Source: JAEELC01 sp963605425
GTDB taxonomy: Bacteria; Bacillota_I; Bacilli_A; Acholeplasmatales; Anaeroplasmataceae
Direction: 5' to 3'
Assembly: GCA_963605425.1 (NCBI GenBank)
Contig: CAVCUQ010000004.1
Coordinates: forward strand, 1 to 64,000
DNA: 64,000 bases
The translations under genes were made by a program, and so were the position numbers. Positions 35,887-44,024 of this stretch are shown piece after piece (position 1 is the stretch's first letter; every line of letters begins with the position of its first letter). The notes under the pieces are model-generated. The model was not told the origin of the DNA. It saw nothing but the letters and a program-made list of their open reading frames with translations, and searched no databases.

Positions 35887-37503
35887 TTTTTTAATTGTAA
35901 GATTGCTTAAAATTTGATTATCAGGATCGATATAAATAGTTTTTTCACCTTTAATACTTACAAAACATTTTCTTTTTCCAGGGATAGTTTTAATATTTCT
36001 TACCTTTGTATAGTTTACTGGAACAGAAGAAGAATCTTTAAGGTTAGAAAATAGTGCAGCTATATTTGCACAAAGTCTTATTTCATCTTCTGTATAATCA
36101 TCACTTTTTTGAAGTACAACATGGCTTCCTGGTGCGTCTTTTACATGAAACCAAAGTGAATCTTTTCTAGCTAAATCAAAGGTTACCATTTCATTTTGAA
36201 TATTATTTTTACCTACATAAATTAATGAACCATTATATTCATAAGTTAAAATCTTAGGTTTAGATTTTTTATTTGTTTTAGTTTGAATATTTAAATATTT
36301 TTCTTTAATAAGCTCATCTTGAATTTCTAATGCGTCATCAAGTGTTTCAGCTGTCTCTATTTGAGTCTTAAGTAAAGTAAAATATTCAATTTCTTCTTGT
36401 GCTATTTTTTTCTCTTTTTCTGCATAAATTATTGTATTTTTACTCTTTTTATATTTCTTAAAATAGTTATTTGCATTTTCTTTAATATATAATTTATTAT
36501 CAAGAGGAATGGTTATCTCTTCATTTGTATAATAATTTAATACATTTATCTTATCTAGTTTTTTATCTATATAAGCATTAACTATTAATAATTCACCATA
36601 TAATTTATAAATATTAGCTCTCTTAGCTTTATCGATATCTTCGTCAAGTTTAACTATTTTCTTTTTGTTTTTAGTTATTAGTTTATCAATAAAAGAAGAA
36701 ATATTTGATGTTTTACTCTTAATTCTATCTTTAAGGGATACCTTAGAATAGAATTCATCTAAAGCCTCGGAGTAACTATCATATGTCTTTGAACCATCTG
36801 TTAAATAATAATTAACTTCTTTAAAATCGCTAGTTATATTAGGATTATTTTCGTTAATTAATTTAATAAAGTTAGTCTTAATGTCTCCATCAAATATTCT
36901 TAAAGCCGCGTTATATGATAATCCTAGTATCTTATTTGTTAATTCTTTAGGAGTTGTAACATGAGATAAAATATCATTTAATTCATCTTCGTTTAAAGTA
37001 AAAGGATTAATTTTACCTAAAGTATCAGGATATTCATAAGCACCATTTGGAAGGACTGATCTCATCTCTGATATTCCAATATGTCTTAAAGCTTCAATTA
37101 TAGTATTATCTTTAACTATAATAAGGTTAGAATATCTACCCATTATTTCGATAATAAGGGATATACGCTCAAAGTCTCCTAGTTCATTATATCTTGATGT
37201 TCTTATTTCCATTATTCTATCAGTTTCGTGGCTTTGAATATAATCTACTATAGCTCCTTCAAAATATTTTCTAAGTAACATAGTAAAACTTTTAGGCTCG
37301 CGTGGAAAAGAATAAGTACCATTTGTAATATTTACTCGAGGATAATTAGGTGAAAGTGAGATTAAAAGTTTATAATTTATTCTCATCTTTCTAATTGTAA
37401 ATAAAAATTCATATTCACTTACTTCTTGAATCTTATCTATTTTACCTGTAGATAAATTGTTTAATTCATTTGCTAATTTATAAAAAAATATACCGTCTAA
37501 CAT
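35884..37503 (-). CDS. rqcH: Rqc2 homologue RqcH (NFACT protein, ribosome quality control)
   Basis: Binds stalled 50S subunits and directs C-terminal alanine tailing; older names are FbpA/YloA. It has 539 residues. NFACT-N domain at the start (MLDGIFFYKLANEL, EFLFTIRKMRINYKLL), a central coiled coil, and the NFACT-R domain with DSLWFHVKDAPGSHVVL and NYTKVRNIKTIPGK. In Bacillus the homologue (yloA) lies next to the gmk-rpoZ cluster; here the two are divergent across a 128-base region. The ribosome site is GAGG. Confidence 0.93.
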   Translation of the reverse strand: MLDGIFFYKLANELNNLSTGKIDKIQEVSEYEFLFTIRKMRINYKLLISLSPNYPRVNITNGTYSFPREPKSFTMLLRKYFEGAIVDYIQSHETDRIMEIRTSRYNELGDFERISLIIEIMGRYSNLIIVKDNTIIEALRHIGISEMRSVLPNGAYEYPDTLGKINPFTLNEDELNDILSHVTTPKELTNKILGLSYNAALRIFDGDIKTNFIKLINENNPNITSDFKEVNYYLTDGSKTYDSYSEALDEFYSKVSLKDRIKSKTSNISSFIDKLITKNKKKIVKLDEDIDKAKRANIYKLYGELLIVNAYIDKKLDKINVLNYYTNEEITIPLDNKLYIKENANNYFKKYKKSKNTIIYAEKEKKIAQEEIEYFTLLKTQIETAETLDDALEIQDELIKEKYLNIQTKTNKKSKPKILTYEYNGSLIYVGKNNIQNEMVTFDLARKDSLWFHVKDAPGSHVVLQKSDDYTEDEIRLCANIAALFSNLKDSSSVPVNYTKVRNIKTIPGKRKCFVSIKGEKTIYIDPDNQILSNLTIKK

Positions 37504-37528
37504 ATTTAAACCTCATTTGATTAAAATA

Positions 37529-37537
37529 ATTATACCA
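37529..37537 (-). promoter_or_regulatory. Extended -10 promoter of rqcH
   Basis: On the minus strand TGGTATAAT (-10 at 37529-37534), about 26 bases before the rqcH start. It is divergent from the gmk promoter. Confidence 0.6.
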
Positions 37538-37592
37538 CATAATTAATTTAATCTTACAAATTTTCATACCCCTTTAAATTAAAATAAAGATA

Positions 37593-37601
37593 TGCTAAAA
37601 T
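37593..37601 (+). promoter_or_regulatory. Extended -10 promoter of gmk-rpoZ
   Basis: TGCTAAAAT (-10 at 37596-37601), 30 bases before the gmk start. -35 not clear. Confidence 0.5.
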
Positions 37602-37631
37602 ACATTAAGGAAATTTGAGGTATTATGATTT

Positions 37632-38255
37632 ATGAAACTAAATGATAAAGGTTTATTAGTAGTGCTATCTGGTCCAAGTGGTGTTGGTAAAGGTACTGTA
37701 AGAAAAGCTTTATTTAATATGCCAGAACAAAATTTTGTATACTCTGTTTCTATGACTACTCGCCCTATGAGACCTGGAGAGGAAAATGGTAAAGATTACT
37801 TCTTTGTAACAAAAGAAGAATTTGAAAAGAGAATTGAAGAAGGAAAATTCCTTGAACATGCAGAATTTGTTGGTAATTATTATGGTACACCAATAGACGA
37901 AGTTAACAAACAACTAGACAATGGTAAAGAAGTTATTCTTGAAATTGAAGTTGAGGGTGCTTTGCAAGTAAGAGAAAAATGCAAAGATGCAGTATTTATA
38001 TTCCTAGTTCCACCTTCTAAGGAAGCACTTTATAACAGACTTAAGAGACGTGGTACTGAAAGCGAAGAAGTAATTCAAGAGCGAATTGCTAAAGCTAATA
38101 GAGAATTTAAGCTTGCATGTAAGTATGACTATATTGTAGTTAATGATGAGGTTAATAATGCGGCCGACAGAATTATGGCTATCATTAGAGCTGAACATGC
38201 TAAAACTTGGAGATCTATACATAAATATGAAGAATTGCTTGATATCGATAAATAA
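37632..38255 (+). CDS. gmk: Guanylate kinase
   Basis: Phosphorylates GMP to GDP. It has 207 residues. P-loop LSGPSGVGKGT at the N-terminus, GMP-binding TTRPMRPGEENGKDYFF, and the lid region RLKRRGTESEEVIQERI. The family length is usual. GAGG lies 11 bases before the ATG. rpoZ follows after 12 bases, the standard Firmicutes pair. Confidence 0.97.
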   Translation: MKLNDKGLLVVLSGPSGVGKGTVRKALFNMPEQNFVYSVSMTTRPMRPGEENGKDYFFVTKEEFEKRIEEGKFLEHAEFVGNYYGTPIDEVNKQLDNGKEVILEIEVEGALQVREKCKDAVFIFLVPPSKEALYNRLKRRGTESEEVIQERIAKANREFKLACKYDYIVVNDEVNNAADRIMAIIRAEHAKTWRSIHKYEELLDIDK

Positions 38256-38267
38256 GGAGAGATAAAT

Positions 38268-38624
38268 ATGGAAAATAAAAATTTAAATGGAATGCGTTAT
38301 CCATCAATCGATGCACTAGTTGATAAAAAAGATGAGTTTGTCTTAGAAAACGGAGAAAATTATTCTAAGAAACACACTAAATATCAAGTTGCATACCTAG
38401 CTGCTAAAAGAGCACATGAAATCGAAATTGATGAAAAAGCAAGAAAAGCTTTAATTGCAAAGGCTGAAGATGATGAAACTATCGACATCGAATTAAAGAA
38501 AATTGAAGACGAAGAAGAACACCTTTGTGTTAAACCTGTAGGTATGGCTCTAGAAGAGTATTTACATGGTAATGTTCACTGCAGTTTCAAATCAAATGAT
38601 CTTGCAGATAAGAAAAACAAATAA
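38268..38624 (+). CDS. rpoZ: RNA polymerase omega subunit (enlarged)
   Basis: Assembly subunit of RNA polymerase. The core signatures are YPSIDALVDK, AYLAAKRAHEIE and KPVGMALEEY. At 118 residues it is longer than the roughly 67 of Bacillus: there is an extra charged stretch after DKKDEF (about residues 24-38), an acidic insertion before KPVGMALEEY, and a polar tail. Ribosome site AAGGAGAG. It follows gmk in the same operon and ends at a strong terminator. Confidence 0.92.
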   Translation: MENKNLNGMRYPSIDALVDKKDEFVLENGENYSKKHTKYQVAYLAAKRAHEIEIDEKARKALIAKAEDDETIDIELKKIEDEEEHLCVKPVGMALEEYLHGNVHCSFKSNDLADKKNK

Positions 38625-38631
38625 ATTAGAT

Positions 38632-38660
38632 GGCGATTTTTTAATCGCCTTTATTTTTTA
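38632..38660 (+). terminator. Terminator of gmk-rpoZ
   Basis: GGCGAT/ATCGCC stem with a T-rich loop, then TTTATTTTTT. It ends five bases before the uvrC start. Confidence 0.9.
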
Positions 38661-38664
38661 AATT

Positions 38665-40431
38665 ATGAATGAAATTATAAAAGAAAAGTTAAAATTATTA
38701 CCTGAACAACCTGGTTGTTACATGTATAGGAATAAGGATAATAAAATTATCTATGTAGGTAAAGCTAAGGTTTTAAAAAATAGAGTTAGAAGTTATTTTA
38801 CAGGTAAGCATAATGCCAAAACTTGTGCACTTGTAGCTGAAATAGCTGATGTGGAATGGATAACTGTAAATAATCCAAAGGAATGCTTAGTTCTTGAAAT
38901 TAATTTAATTAAGAATCATAATCCTAAATATAATATAATGCTTACCGATGACAAGACTTATCCTTATATATTGCTTACAAATGAAACTCATCCCCGTCTT
39001 ATTGTAACTCGTACTTTAAAGCGTAATAAAAAGGATGGTAAGTATTTCGGTCCTTATCCTGAAGGGTATGCGGCGAGGAAAACATGCGAACTTTTAAATA
39101 AGATTTATCCTTTGAGAAAGTGCCGTAACATACCTAAAAAAGAATGTTTATATTATTCAATGAGACAATGTTTAGGTCCATGTATTAACAAGGATAAGAT
39201 AGATTATGATAATTATAAGAAAGAAATTACTAGTTTTTTAAATGGTAATACTACTTTAGTATTAGATGATTTAACTAAAAAAATGGAAGAGGCTAGTAAT
39301 AATTTAGATTTTGAGAAAGCATTATATTATAGAGATTTAATCAAAGATATTAATCAAACAGTTAAAACGCAAATTATATCATCATCAGATTTAACTAGTA
39401 AGGATGTATATGGAGTGTATGCGACTGAAGATGAGATATCTATTCATATTCTTTACGTTAGAAATGGGGCTATAACTGAAAACTACCATACTATCTATTC
39501 ATATATAGGAACTCTAGATGAGGCTGTCTATGATTTTGTGGAACATTTCTATTCAGATGATAAATTTAAGCCTAGTGAAATATTAATCAATGATTATGAA
39601 AATATTTTATTGCTAGAAAATGAATTAAATGTTAAAATCAAAACACCATTAAAAGGTATAAAAAAAGATTTAATAGATATGGCTGAAAGTAATGCTAAAA
39701 AGGATTTCTTACTTAATAAAGAATTGTATCAAAACAAGGTTTTAAAGAGAAGAGATACAGTTGATGAATTAGCTAAACTATTAAATATTAAATCTTGTAA
39801 CTATATAGAAGCTTTTGATAATTCTAATCTATTTGGTGAGTACCCAGTAAGTGCTATGGTAGTATATCGAAATGGAGTAAAGAGTCCTAAGGAATATCGT
39901 AAGTTTCATATTAAGACAGTTGAAGGTGCTAATGATTATGCTTCTATGAAGGAAGTAGTATATAGACGTTATTTGCGTCTTTTACTTGAAAATAAAGAAT
40001 TACCTGATTTAATTGTTATGGATGGTGGATTAATCCAAGTTCATGCCTGTCTCGAGACTTTAGATGAGTTAAAGGTTTCTATTCCAGTCATGGGTCTTGA
40101 AAAGGATGATAATCATACCTTTAGAGCTATTGTTTACAATGATAAAGAAATAACTTTAGATAAACATAGTGATTTATATTTATTTTTAGTAAATATATCT
40201 CAAACTGTCCACGATTTTGCAATTTCTTTCTTTAGAAGTCAAAAAGGTAAGGGAGTTTTTGCATCTAGTCTCGATGGTATTAAAGGTCTAGGACCTAAAA
40301 AGAAAGAAGCTTTGCTTAAAAAGTTTCAAAACATTGCAAATATAAAAGAAGGTAGTGTTGAAGACTTTAAAGAAGCAGGGGTAAATGAAGAATTAAGACT
40401 TAAAGTACTTGAAAAATTAGAAAATATTTAA
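38665..40431 (+). CDS. uvrC: UvrABC system protein C
   Basis: Dual-incision nuclease of nucleotide excision repair. It has 588 residues. GIY-YIG domain at the start (PGCYMYRNKDNKIIYVGKAK), a UVR motif (about 200-235), the RNase H-like domain with EAFDNSNLFGEYPVSAMVVY and LIVMDGGLIQVHA, and C-terminal helix-hairpin-helix motifs (LDGIKGLGPKKKEALLKKF). The start matches the family exactly, yet no ribosome site is visible and the rpoZ terminator ends just before it; see findings. The next gene begins nine bases after its stop. Confidence 0.96.
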   Translation: MNEIIKEKLKLLPEQPGCYMYRNKDNKIIYVGKAKVLKNRVRSYFTGKHNAKTCALVAEIADVEWITVNNPKECLVLEINLIKNHNPKYNIMLTDDKTYPYILLTNETHPRLIVTRTLKRNKKDGKYFGPYPEGYAARKTCELLNKIYPLRKCRNIPKKECLYYSMRQCLGPCINKDKIDYDNYKKEITSFLNGNTTLVLDDLTKKMEEASNNLDFEKALYYRDLIKDINQTVKTQIISSSDLTSKDVYGVYATEDEISIHILYVRNGAITENYHTIYSYIGTLDEAVYDFVEHFYSDDKFKPSEILINDYENILLLENELNVKIKTPLKGIKKDLIDMAESNAKKDFLLNKELYQNKVLKRRDTVDELAKLLNIKSCNYIEAFDNSNLFGEYPVSAMVVYRNGVKSPKEYRKFHIKTVEGANDYASMKEVVYRRYLRLLLENKELPDLIVMDGGLIQVHACLETLDELKVSIPVMGLEKDDNHTFRAIVYNDKEITLDKHSDLYLFLVNISQTVHDFAISFFRSQKGKGVFASSLDGIKGLGPKKKEALLKKFQNIANIKEGSVEDFKEAGVNEELRLKVLEKLENI

Positions 40432-40440
40432 GGAGATTAT

Positions 40441-41301
40441 ATGAAAATAAGAGGTTTAATACATAAAATTGATGATAAAGCTCAAATAATTCAAATAAAA
40501 CAAAATAGAACTTTAAAAACTTTTTATTTTCAAAGATCTTTATATAAAAAGTTTAAGAGATTCTTATCAGATAATGAGGTTATTGAACTTGTAAGTTATG
40601 ATTCGGAAATAATAAGAAATAAGATTTCATGTTACCAAGTTATGTATATATGTGAAATAATTCTATTATTACCTAAGAAGAATAAGGTACTATATGATAA
40701 GAGTTATTTAAATTTAAGTATGTATAATTTCTTTAAATCATTAAATTATAAATTATTTATTGATATTGAAATGACTATGCCAGATTATAACGGGGAGAAG
40801 AATTTTAGAGCTGAACTTATTCAAGCTGCTTTCTTTGTTATAAATAAGGATGGAGAAGAAGTTGAACGTTATAATTTCCACTGTATTCCTACAAAAAAGA
40901 GACATATAAATTCAAGAACTAAGAAGTTCTTACATATTGATAGTGATGGAGAAGTTAGTTATTATAAATTTTATAATAAATTTAAAGCCGTACTTAACAA
41001 ATATAAACCGGCAGTTATTACGTTTGGTAAAAATGATAAATTATATCTAGAATCTAGTTATAAAACTAATAATTTACCAAGTTTAACTTTCTTAACTCGT
41101 TTTGTTAATTTGTTAAGTATTATTAGAAGCCATTATGAGCTTAAAAATGATCCAGGTCTTTTTGCATTATATGAACATTATTATGGTGTTAAGGAAGAAC
41201 AAGCTCACGATGCTTTAGAGGACGCTACTGTAACCCGACTTGTATATGATGCATTTGTTAAAGAATTAGAAGATGGTATAAAACATGAAAATAGAAAGTA
41301 A
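40441..41301 (+). CDS. DEDDh 3'-5' exonuclease-like protein
   Basis: 286 residues. A DnaQ-like exonuclease fold covers about 100-280: Exo I LFIDIEMTMP (Asp/Glu), Exo II-like region around VITFGKNDKLYLESS, Exo III AHDALEDATVTRLVYDAF (His and Asp). The N-terminal 95 residues (MKIRGLIHKIDDKAQIIQIK) look like a small beta domain that I do not recognise. Substrate could be RNA or DNA. AGGAG lies before the ATG. It overlaps the two-cupin gene by 17 bases and follows uvrC closely, suggesting one operon. Confidence 0.8.
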   Translation: MKIRGLIHKIDDKAQIIQIKQNRTLKTFYFQRSLYKKFKRFLSDNEVIELVSYDSEIIRNKISCYQVMYICEIILLLPKKNKVLYDKSYLNLSMYNFFKSLNYKLFIDIEMTMPDYNGEKNFRAELIQAAFFVINKDGEEVERYNFHCIPTKKRHINSRTKKFLHIDSDGEVSYYKFYNKFKAVLNKYKPAVITFGKNDKLYLESSYKTNNLPSLTFLTRFVNLLSIIRSHYELKNDPGLFALYEHYYGVKEEQAHDALEDATVTRLVYDAFVKELEDGIKHENRK

Positions 41302-41926
41302 TGTTTTTAGATTTGATAAATATAAAGTTAAAGAAGATTTAACAATATCTAGTATACTTTATCAAGCACAAGATTCTCTAATTTTATTTAGAAATGCTAA
41401 AGGAACTGAAATAAGTGCCGAATATTATAATTATCCTAAGTTTTATTTCTTAATTAAGGGTAATTTAGAATTGATTAGTGCAAATAAAAAGATTTATTTA
41501 AATGATTTTGATATAATAGGAATAGATAAGAATACTTTAGTAGAACTTAATACTATAGAAGATTCTATCTATTTAGAATTTAATCAAGAAGGAGAAGGTA
41601 TTATGAATAAAAAGATTATTGAAGATAAGTTCGAAATATCTAGTTTACTAGATTATGAAGAAGGAAGTATAGTTAATTTAAATTTATCTACTACAGATAA
41701 GACAGCGATTTCACTTATGGCTTTTGATAAGGGAGAAGGATTAACAGAACATAAAGCACCAGGTGAGGCATTGCTTACTATAGTTGATGGTACTTGTGTT
41801 TTAGGATATGAGGGAGTGGAATATACTTTAACAAAAGGTGATTCTTTTGGTTTTAAAAAAGGCGGAAGACATTATCTTAAGGCTATAGAAAAATTTAAGA
41901 TGGTATTAATTCTTGAAAAAGAATAA
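41285..41926 (+). CDS. Two-cupin protein (with likely internal start)
   Basis: 213 residues, two cupin barrels. The second half (from Met107, ATG 41603) matches the common stand-alone 107-residue cupin type, with GEGLTEHKAPGEALLTIVDG and FGFKKGGRHYLKAIEKFKM. The first half (1-100) is a more divergent cupin. AAGGAGAAGG lies directly before ATG 41603, in frame, so a separate C-terminal cupin may be translated as well. Function cannot be assigned from sequence; such cupins bind small ligands or metals. The full-length start overlaps the exonuclease gene and has only a weak ribosome site. Confidence 0.78.
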   Translation: MKIESNVFRFDKYKVKEDLTISSILYQAQDSLILFRNAKGTEISAEYYNYPKFYFLIKGNLELISANKKIYLNDFDIIGIDKNTLVELNTIEDSIYLEFNQEGEGIMNKKIIEDKFEISSLLDYEEGSIVNLNLSTTDKTAISLMAFDKGEGLTEHKAPGEALLTIVDGTCVLGYEGVEYTLTKGDSFGFKKGGRHYLKAIEKFKMVLILEKE

Positions 41927-41936
41927 TTAATTTATG

Positions 41937-41970
41937 GACTTGATTGCGATGCTTTCAAGTCTTTTTATAT
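41937..41970 (+). terminator. Terminator, left copy of a duplicated pair
   Basis: GACTTGA ... TCAAGTC hairpin with TTTTTATAT tail. The same sequence with one base change recurs at 43960-43991, after the ATPase-TOPRIM module. Further matching bases (ATGCAAAA) follow in both copies after a five-base difference. Confidence 0.9.
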
Positions 41971-42054
41971 ACTATATGCAAAATTAAGATTTAACATATT
42001 ATGTTCTAAATCTACGTAATAATATACGATTTGAATTTAATGTGCAAATATTTA

Positions 42055-42083
42055 TTGCATATTGTAAAAAATAAATTTATAAT
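42055..42083 (+). promoter_or_regulatory. Promoter of the ATPase-TOPRIM module
   Basis: -35 TTGCAT (42055-42060), 17-base spacer, -10 TATAAT (42078-42083), 33 bases before the ATPase start. Confidence 0.65.
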
Positions 42084-42115
42084 TTAAGTATAAAATAAGA
42101 TTTAAGAGGCTATTT

Positions 42116-43375
42116 ATGGAAATTAAGAGAATTAAAGTGGATGGATTTAAAAATTTATATAATACAAATGTTGAATTTGGCAAAATAAGTGCTTTAGTTT
42201 CAGTTAATAATTATGGCAAATCAAATTATTTTAAAGGAATTGATTTTGGTGTAAGTTTTATTAAAGGAAATGTTGATACTAAAAGAATTATGGTTTCATC
42301 AAAAAAATGTATGCCTTTTAATAAGACTTGTTTTGGTAAAAACTATTATTTTGAAATAGAATGTCAGGTCGATTCCGATAAACAAAAATATATTGCAATA
42401 TATTCATTTGAAACAAAGTGGTTATACAGTAAAGATGATAAAGGATTAATTACAAGTGAAATTTTAAAAATAAAAAAAGATGTAGAACATCAAAAATTTA
42501 CAACTGTAATTGATAGAAAAGATAGCACATGCTTATATAAAAGTTCTATAATGGGGAGATGCAATTCAAATTTAAAGGTTAATGATTTAGAACTTGCAAT
42601 AAACAAACTAAGTGCATATGATAATTTATATTATATTGAAATAATTAATGAACTAAATAATATTTCATTTTATATGGAGGATACTTTAGATCCAAGAAGC
42701 ATGTATAATCCAGATCCATTTATTTTAAAGAAAAACAATATTTTATTTACAACTCAAAATCTTCCAAGAGTCTTATATGAACTTAAGTCGAATAATATTG
42801 ATAAATATGAATTGATTGAAAATACTTTTAAAAGTTTATTTTTAAATGTAGAAGAATTAAAAGTAGAAGAAATTAAAATTAATACATTTGATGCTAAACT
42901 TCCTGATGATTCACCGCTAACCATTTCTGATAGTATTTATTTGTTATCATTTAAGGATAGAAATTTGGTAGGGCCTATAAGTTTTGAAGAAATGTCCGAT
43001 GGTGCAAAACGAATTTTAGTTTTACTTACTAGGATTGTAATTGCAAGAATGAATAAAGTATCCCTAATTGCAGTAGAAGAACCGGAAAATTCAATACACC
43101 CGTCCTTGCTTAATGCTTATATCCAGGTTATTTCTGGACTTTTAGATGAATCTAAACTTATTTTTACAAGTCATTCACCATATTTAATAACTTATCTTGA
43201 AAATGAAACTATTTATGCTGGTATATGTAATAAAACTGGAGAAGCTATATTTAAAAAAATGAATATGAAATCTATACAAAAAGATGCAAATGAAACTGAA
43301 ACTTTAGTTGGAGATTACTTATTATCTTTAATATGTGAAGAATCAGAATTGTTAAATGATTATGTAGAGGATTAA
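42116..43375 (+). CDS. SMC/OLD-like AAA ATPase of a two-gene module
   Basis: 419 residues, ABC/AAA_15-type ATPase. N-terminus IKRIKVDGFKNLYNTNVEFG, then a P-loop ALVSVNNYGKSNYF (Lys35-Ser36) in which the first Gly of GxxxxGKS is Ser. Signature FEEMSDGAKRILVLLTRI (about 290), Walker B LIAVEEPENSIHP (about 317) and H-loop FTSHSPYLI (about 352) follow. No C-terminal TOPRIM is fused; instead the next gene, two bases downstream, encodes one. This split layout recalls AbiL, PARIS (AriA-AriB) and class-2 OLD defence pairs. It has its own promoter and is bracketed by duplicated terminators. Confidence 0.85.
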   Translation: MEIKRIKVDGFKNLYNTNVEFGKISALVSVNNYGKSNYFKGIDFGVSFIKGNVDTKRIMVSSKKCMPFNKTCFGKNYYFEIECQVDSDKQKYIAIYSFETKWLYSKDDKGLITSEILKIKKDVEHQKFTTVIDRKDSTCLYKSSIMGRCNSNLKVNDLELAINKLSAYDNLYYIEIINELNNISFYMEDTLDPRSMYNPDPFILKKNNILFTTQNLPRVLYELKSNNIDKYELIENTFKSLFLNVEELKVEEIKINTFDAKLPDDSPLTISDSIYLLSFKDRNLVGPISFEEMSDGAKRILVLLTRIVIARMNKVSLIAVEEPENSIHPSLLNAYIQVISGLLDESKLIFTSHSPYLITYLENETIYAGICNKTGEAIFKKMNMKSIQKDANETETLVGDYLLSLICEESELLNDYVED

Positions 43376-43377
43376 CA

Positions 43378-43959
43378 ATGAGTAAAAATGTGGTTATTTT
43401 TGTGGAAGGCGAGACTGAAGAAGAACTATATAAAAGGTATATTATTCCTTATTTTAGAAGTTCTCATAAAGATAATAGATTTAATTGTGAGATTCAAATT
43501 TTTAATGTCAGGGGGGCTGGTGGCTTTAAAGTAGATTCTATCATGAAGCTTAAAAGAATAATAAAAGGCAGCAATTGTAAAGAATTTGTTGCAGTTTTTT
43601 GTTATGACACAGATATATTTGAATTTAGTACAAAGCCACCTATTGATTGGGAAAAAGTCAAAAAACAATGCTTTAAATTAGGTGTTAATCAAGTTGTTCA
43701 AATAAAAGCAATCAAAAGTATTGAAGATTGGTTTTTATATGATTTAGATGGTATTTGTAAGTTTCTAAGAATACAAGTTCCCCGTACCATAAATGGTAAA
43801 AATGGCTACGATAAACTTATGAATTTATTTAAAAGAGCGAATAGAGTTTATATTAAAGGAAGACAAGTTTCAGGTTTACTTGAAAAACTAGATATAAAAA
43901 CTATAATAAATCATGTATACAAAGAGATAGAACCATTAGAAGAAATATTAAAATATTAA
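43378..43959 (+). CDS. TOPRIM/RloB-like partner protein
   Basis: 193 residues. The N-terminus VVIFVEGETEEELYKRY carries the TOPRIM Glu (Glu10) and FCYDTDIF an Asp-x-Asp (about 75-78), the acidic pattern of TOPRIM nucleases. IKSIEDWFLYD resembles the conserved tryptophan region of RloB/DUF4435-type proteins. It starts two bases after the ATPase gene and ends one base before the duplicated terminator. In known systems such a partner is the effector: a DNA or tRNA nuclease unleashed by the ATPase. The activity here is inferred from context; the exact family would need a profile search. Confidence 0.7.
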   Translation: MSKNVVIFVEGETEEELYKRYIIPYFRSSHKDNRFNCEIQIFNVRGAGGFKVDSIMKLKRIIKGSNCKEFVAVFCYDTDIFEFSTKPPIDWEKVKKQCFKLGVNQVVQIKAIKSIEDWFLYDLDGICKFLRIQVPRTINGKNGYDKLMNLFKRANRVYIKGRQVSGLLEKLDIKTIINHVYKEIEPLEEILKY

Positions 43960-43993
43960 GACTTGATTGCAATGCTTTCAAGTCTTTTTATAT
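43960..43993 (+). terminator. Terminator, right copy of a duplicated pair
   Basis: GACTTGA ... TCAAGTC hairpin with TTTTTATAT, differing from the copy at 41937 by a single A for G in the loop side. It begins immediately after the TOPRIM gene stop codon. Confidence 0.9.
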
Positions 43994-43995
43994 GC

Positions 43996-44024
43996 AAAAA
44001 AAGGATAGCAATAAAACTATCCTT
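43996..44024 (-). terminator. Terminator of the HAD hydrolase gene
   Basis: AAGGATAG/CTATCCTT hairpin overlapping the stop codon. On the minus strand it is followed by a run of seven T residues. Confidence 0.85.
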
